A stretch of 26,857 nt of DNA from CAZUTO01 sp964623085 (GTDB lineage: Bacteria; Pseudomonadota; Gammaproteobacteria; Pseudomonadales; GM7GCV1), in assembly GCA_964623085.1 (NCBI GenBank), contig CAZUTO010000024.1, positions 1 through 26,857 on the forward strand. The letters are read 5' to 3'. The position numbers and the translations under genes are program-made. The notes beneath the pieces were generated by a model. It was given only the letters and a program-made list of their open reading frames with translations. It made no database searches and was not told the origin of the DNA. Positions 23,492 to 26,857 of this stretch are shown in pieces (the first letter of the stretch is position 1; every line of letters begins with the position of its first letter).

Positions 23492-23716
23492 ATGAGTATT
23501 CGGTCTTTTGTTTTTGCATTAAGCCTATCTGTTGCAGCGTTGCTTACAGGTTGTGCAAGCCCCTGGGTTCAGCCCTATGAGCGGCAAAATCTGGCCGACC
23601 CAATTATGGCCGAGCAGCATGCGCTGAGTACTTACTACATGAAGCATGTTTTTGAAAACCGCGAAGCAGCGCGCGGCGCAGATGGCGGCACAGGAGGCGG
23701 CTGTGGCTGTAATTAA
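23492..23716 (+). CDS. DUF4266 lipoprotein
   Basis: A 74-residue lipoprotein with lipobox LLTGC (Cys21) and the DUF4266 signature: PWVQPYERQNLADPIM after the lipid cysteine, then HVFENREAARGADGG and a glycine-rich end GGGCGCN with Cys71 and Cys73. The invariant C-terminal CGCN suggests a metal-binding, redox or covalently modified tail, but the function is unknown. Its last 14 bases overlap the DUF3570 gene, and the codons for the glycine run also supply the AGGAGG ribosome site of that gene. It is preceded by the TlpA gene with an 8-base gap. Confidence 0.9.
   Translation: MSIRSFVFALSLSVAALLTGCASPWVQPYERQNLADPIMAEQHALSTYYMKHVFENREAARGADGGTGGGCGCN
23692..23697 (+). promoter_or_regulatory. 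Shine-Dalgarno for DUF3570 inside DUF4266
   Basis: A consensus AGGAGG ends 5 bases before GTG 23703. It decides the DUF3570 start, which would otherwise be read from ATG 23646 or 23682, neither followed directly by a signal peptide. The site is embedded in the glycine codons of DUF4266. Confidence 0.75.
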
Positions 23717-24860
23717 GTCAGCGTTATTATTGACAGCTACTTTATTGCTTCCTACTGCGGTGTTGTCTGCTGTGTTGCCGGAAGATCGAGCGGACGTTAT
23801 TTATCATTCTTACGACGGGGATGGTACCGCCGTGGACGGGCCAGCTGTTTTGGTTCGAAAAAATGTCTCTGGTAACGTCTCTCTTTGGGGGCGTTATTAT
23901 CAAGATGTGGTGTCTGGGGCTTCCATCGATGTGCGCGCAGCAGCAACATCTTTTACAGAAACGCGCAACGAATATAGTCTTGGTGCCGACTATCTTTACG
24001 ATAAGACAACCCTAAGCGCTGGCTTTACTAATAGTGATTCGGGGGACTACCTTTCCGATTCTTATAGTTTTGCCGTGAGCCACGATTTTTTTGGTGATTT
24101 GACGACGGTTGCGCTCTCCTTTGGATTTAGTGACGAAGATGTTTTTGATGTCACTGATGAAAGCTTTGCAGATGAAGTGACAACCCAGAGCTACACTTTT
24201 TCACTTTCGCAAATTTTGACAAAAAATATCGTAGTCGGGCTTACGGCTCAGTCGATATCAAGCGAAGGCTTTCTAAATAGCCCTTATAGAGATGTACGTT
24301 TTTTGGATCCCGGTAACGTCGCTGGTTTTAATTTTGAAGACGAACTCTATCCTAGAACACGCAATTCGGATGCTGTGGCAATTCGCTACAACCAGTATTT
24401 GCCTTATCGCGCATCAATACGGGGAGAATATCGTGCCTATGCGGATAGTTGGGGAATTGAATCCAATACGTTTCGATTTGATTACATCCATCCGTTTGAA
24501 AATCTGACGCTATCACTTAATCTGCGGTATTACGACCAGAATACGCCAGCAGATTTTTATAGCGATCTTTTTGCCTTTTCTGAAGCCACCAATTTTCGAG
24601 CACGCGATAAAGAGCTCAGCACCTATAGTATTCTTAGTCTTGGTGTTGGCGCTAGTTACGAGCTGCCGGAGACTTGGTTGCCTTTTTTAGATAAGAGCAG
24701 TGTCAGCTTGTTTATAGATCGACTGAACTATGATTACTCGGACTTTCGTGATGTGACAGTCACAGACGAAGGCGGCCTACCTTTGTTTGCGCCAGGTGAA
24801 GAACCGCTGTTTGGTTTCGATGCTACCGTTGTACGGTTTTTTGTGTCGTTCTGGTACTAA
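23703..24860 (+). CDS. DUF3570 outer-membrane barrel
   Basis: A 385-residue exported protein of the DUF3570 family. The GTG start gives a clean signal peptide (about residues 1-24, with AVLSA before LPEDRADVIYHSYDGDG, the family's opening motif). The rest is a long series of amphipathic strands with tyrosine and aspartate-rich turns (for example SLGADYLYDKTTLSAGF, NLSLNLRYY-like repeats), ending FFVSFWY, so it is a predicted large porin-like barrel. It overlaps the DUF4266 lipoprotein by 14 bases and is probably its outer-membrane partner. A flavin transferase (ApbE), which I associate with some such clusters, is not present here. Confidence 0.88.
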   Translation: MAVIKSALLLTATLLLPTAVLSAVLPEDRADVIYHSYDGDGTAVDGPAVLVRKNVSGNVSLWGRYYQDVVSGASIDVRAAATSFTETRNEYSLGADYLYDKTTLSAGFTNSDSGDYLSDSYSFAVSHDFFGDLTTVALSFGFSDEDVFDVTDESFADEVTTQSYTFSLSQILTKNIVVGLTAQSISSEGFLNSPYRDVRFLDPGNVAGFNFEDELYPRTRNSDAVAIRYNQYLPYRASIRGEYRAYADSWGIESNTFRFDYIHPFENLTLSLNLRYYDQNTPADFYSDLFAFSEATNFRARDKELSTYSILSLGVGASYELPETWLPFLDKSSVSLFIDRLNYDYSDFRDVTVTDEGGLPLFAPGEEPLFGFDATVVRFFVSFWY

Positions 24861-24934
24861 CACCAGTTTCTAAGTTTAACTTTCACCTAAATGCAAAACT
24901 AAGCGAGAAGTTGAAGTTTTTACTGTGCGTCGAT

Positions 24935-26071
24935 TTAGTAGAGCAGTTGGCATGCAGTACTATCTATTTTTGCGTAGCTCACTGGTCGCTGTTCAGAAAA
25001 TTTGATTTCAATACTCAATGAATCGCGCTTAGTGTTTGCCACTAAATGTGATTCATTGCCGGAATATGATGAGGTTAGCCAACCGGTCACTTCTACACTG
25101 TTGTTAGGCACAGAAAAATCGATGAAATCGGCATAGGCTATGCCCTGACCAATACCGTTAGGGGTCTCTTCGAAACGAGCAATAACCACATCAGTGTAAA
25201 GTGGTTCAAATGCTATCCTGTTGCTGTTGTCGTGGACATACCAGGTTCTGGTATCCCAATCGTATTCAACCGCTGTGATATTGAGTTCACGATAGCTATC
25301 GCCTTGTGAGAGTTCCGGGAATCGCTCAAACACACTTTTGTCTGACCACATTAGGTATAGGTCTTTTGTGGACAAATCAGTTCCCTCGAAACTGGTCAGA
25401 ATTTCTCTGTCATCTGTGGATAGCTTTCTTGCCTGGCTCCCGTCTGGTTTGGTCATGACAGCACCAAGCCGGGATCGCACATAAAACTCGCCTTTGTTTG
25501 CATAACCGCTGACATCTAAATTCGCACCGATCCTCACATCTAGCTTTCCACCGGAGTGGATGCCGGGTGGTTTCGGTGGCTCGCGACTGGCTTCTGCTTC
25601 GCCTTCTGAGTCGGAGAGCCGTTTGGTTGTTACATCTACAGTACAGCTAACGCCGAGCTGTTTTTCTGTATTCGTCTTATTTGATAACTCATAACCGACA
25701 TTGATTATGCAATTGCTGTAGCCTAAGGATCCAATTTGGGTATTGCAATCTAACTCCGGCTCTAGCGTTGCTACGCAAAGGTCTTGTTCACACTGAGTGT
25801 CCTTGGCTGCAAATCCGAGTGCTATATAGTCACTTGAAACCCAACCAAAGCCTTTTGTACCCGTTTCAGGGCGGTCGTAAGAGATCTGTGACCAGCCGTC
25901 TTCTTGCTTTGCGACGCGCACAGAGTGCCCCTTGTCGAGCTTGTCAACCACATCGCCGTTAGGTACGCCCCTAACGTTAAGATTATCTACCGTAATTGTA
26001 CCTTCTTCTATTCCAAAGCAAGCTGTCGATACTGATAAGAGAAAAAGGACGATTAGATTGCGTAGCGTCAT
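24935..26071 (-). CDS. Secreted SH3b protein of unknown function
   Basis: A 378-residue exported protein. A signal peptide covers about residues 1-20 (ending ACFG), and an SH3b domain about 22-85 (NLNVRGVPNGDVVDKL, then GFGWVSSDYIALGF). The rest has no family I recognise. It includes a cysteine-rich part at about 93-155 (CEQDLC, LDCN, NCIINVGYEL, GVSCTVDV), which may be an immunoglobulin-like beta sandwich, and a later all-beta region that ends near TACQLLY. It converges with DUF3570 across a 74-base spacer without a strong hairpin, and lies downstream of the TonB-like gene in the same direction, 72 bases away. Confidence 0.7.
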   Translation of the reverse strand: MTLRNLIVLFLLSVSTACFGIEEGTITVDNLNVRGVPNGDVVDKLDKGHSVRVAKQEDGWSQISYDRPETGTKGFGWVSSDYIALGFAAKDTQCEQDLCVATLEPELDCNTQIGSLGYSNCIINVGYELSNKTNTEKQLGVSCTVDVTTKRLSDSEGEAEASREPPKPPGIHSGGKLDVRIGANLDVSGYANKGEFYVRSRLGAVMTKPDGSQARKLSTDDREILTSFEGTDLSTKDLYLMWSDKSVFERFPELSQGDSYRELNITAVEYDWDTRTWYVHDNSNRIAFEPLYTDVVIARFEETPNGIGQGIAYADFIDFSVPNNSVEVTGWLTSSYSGNESHLVANTKRDSLSIEIKFSEQRPVSYAKIDSTACQLLY

Positions 26072-26099
26072 TGTTGGTGATTAGCTCCCAGAGGTTTTT

Positions 26100-26115
26100 C
26101 TATAATCAATTATAG
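26100..26115. promoter_or_regulatory. A/T-rich inverted repeat upstream of the SH3b gene
   Basis: CTATAAT and ATTATAG form perfect 7-base arms around CA. The element sits 29 bases upstream of the minus-strand SH3b gene start and contains TATAAT on that strand, with another TATAAT next to it at 26116-26121. No decent -35 box accompanies either, so a promoter/operator role is only possible. Confidence 0.3.
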
Positions 26116-26143
26116 ATTATATAACACTTATTTTTATCGCTTT

Positions 26144-26857
26144 CTAGTTAGAGTAAGGTAAGAAATCGATATCGTAGGTCAGTGTGGTCTGGGCAAAATT
26201 ACCAGAATCAAACTGTATTAGCTTGATTCTCGCAAGTAGTCGTTGCTCAAGATCTGGTGCGTTGAGTTGGCTGCTGACGATGGTGGCGTCAGATATTTGG
26301 CCTGATGCCTCGATAACAAGCCTTATGACCACCTTGCCTTCTAGTGTTGGGTCGGTACGAAGGGCCCGATTGTAGATCGCGTAGATAGCGCTTTGGTTGG
26401 CATCGATTAAACGCCTCACTTCTTCTTTACTGCGACTAGGTGGGCCGTCGCGAGTGCTTTCGCGGTCGCTGTATAGAGATTTAGCCTCTCCAGCATCGGG
26501 TAGCACTAGGCTGCTTTCTAAAACCGTATCTTTTTTGCTAGATAGCCCTGCGCCAGCGGTGTCCCGGCTTAACTGATCGGTCGTTATACCGCCACTTTGT
26601 GCAGTGGCCTGTGAGGTGATGACGGCGCGATTTAGTTCGGCTGCTTTTGCATCGCTGCGAGTTGCGTCAGCGCTCGCGACCGTATTGGTATCCAGCAGAT
26701 CGCGCATTTCTTGCAAATTATCTTGTAACTGCAACAAGCCACTTGCCTGCGCTCGCTCACGTGCCTGCGCTGTAACTTGTTCCTGAGGTTCCGGTTCGGG
26801 CTCTGGTTCTTGCTGTGGTTCGGGCTCTGGTTGTTGCCTTGGCTCCGGCTCCGGCTC
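26144..26857 (-). CDS. AgmX/PglI-type TonB-like protein, 5' end outside window
   Basis: The reading frame is open to the window edge, so at least 237 residues are visible and the N-terminus is missing. From the edge inward there is a run of Glu-Pro/Gln repeats (about 30 residues), a helical Gln/Ala-rich stretch, then a C-terminal domain of about 100 residues with RSKEEVRRLIDANQSAIYAIYNRALR, LEGKVVIRLVIEASGQI, and a FDSGNF/YDIDFLP end. This matches the AgmX/PglI C-terminal domain, a TonB-like fold known from myxobacterial proteins and common in gammaproteobacterial envelope complexes. The Pro-Glu linker and TonB-like end suggest a periplasm-spanning protein energised by an ExbBD-like motor, whose genes would lie beyond the window edge. 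Confidence 0.85.
   Translation of the reverse strand, partial: EPEPEPRQQPEPEPQQEPEPEPEPQEQVTAQARERAQASGLLQLQDNLQEMRDLLDTNTVASADATRSDAKAAELNRAVITSQATAQSGGITTDQLSRDTAGAGLSSKKDTVLESSLVLPDAGEAKSLYSDRESTRDGPPSRSKEEVRRLIDANQSAIYAIYNRALRTDPTLEGKVVIRLVIEASGQISDATIVSSQLNAPDLEQRLLARIKLIQFDSGNFAQTTLTYDIDFLPYSN

Noticed and set aside
24861..24934. Bidirectional terminator between DUF3570 and the SH3b gene
   Set aside because: Only a weak AACTT/AAGTT pairing with a long loop is visible; it is too weak to report as a terminator.
1..26857. CRISPR array, insertion sequence, prophage or integrase
   Set aside because: I saw no regular spaced repeats, transposase, integrase or phage structural genes on either strand.

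Overview
The window looks like a chromosomal stretch of a free-living, probably marine, gammaproteobacterium. Evidence: a Pseudomonas-like gene order (DUF2069-wrbA-arsC / yihY-thioredoxin-acylphosphatase), a long-type dapD, a System I cytochrome c maturation cluster, a phasin (implying polyhydroxyalkanoate storage), and many exported lipoproteins and outer-membrane barrels. No species can be named from the sequence alone. A 100-N scaffold gap (12836-12935) splits the window, so the two sides may not be true neighbours.

Left part (1-12835), mostly housekeeping. The window opens with the 5' end of a tRNA-Leu gene on the minus strand, with its own promoter. Next come a DUF2520 Rossmann protein (-), a phasin with a clear promoter, paired operator-like dyads and a terminator (+), and dapD with a Spx/YffB-type protein (-). 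These are followed by a tightly packed minus-strand run arsC-wrbA-DUF2069-sppA, in which each gene overlaps the next. Divergent from arsC is a plus-strand run: yihY, a thioredoxin-like lipoprotein, an acylphosphatase, ccmABCDE, then a DHA2-type drug/proton antiporter. The ccm set stops at ccmE: ccmF, ccmG and ccmH are not seen.

Right part (12936-26857), the accessory and interesting region. Two gene sets diverge from a 424-base intergenic region (18377-18800). The minus-strand set encodes a cytochrome-like protein resembling planctomycete-type DUF1588 modules, a large lipoprotein with two duplicated CxxCH units plus a LamG fold, and a Tat-exported DUF1501-like protein. The plus-strand set encodes a lipoprotein resembling the alpha subunit of hydrazine synthase (PD40 propeller plus two CxxCH sites), an SH3b-barrel protein, a second outer-membrane barrel, a TlpA thioredoxin, a DUF4266 lipoprotein ending in GCGCN, and a DUF3570 barrel. 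Nearly every product carries an export signal, five CxxCH sites are present, and three proteins end in an aromatic residue as outer-membrane barrels do. I infer an envelope redox or electron-transfer system with an unknown substrate. It is the best candidate here for an undescribed system.

The right edge holds a secreted SH3b protein of unknown function and the C-terminal part of an AgmX/PglI-type TonB-like protein, both on the minus strand; the latter runs off the window.
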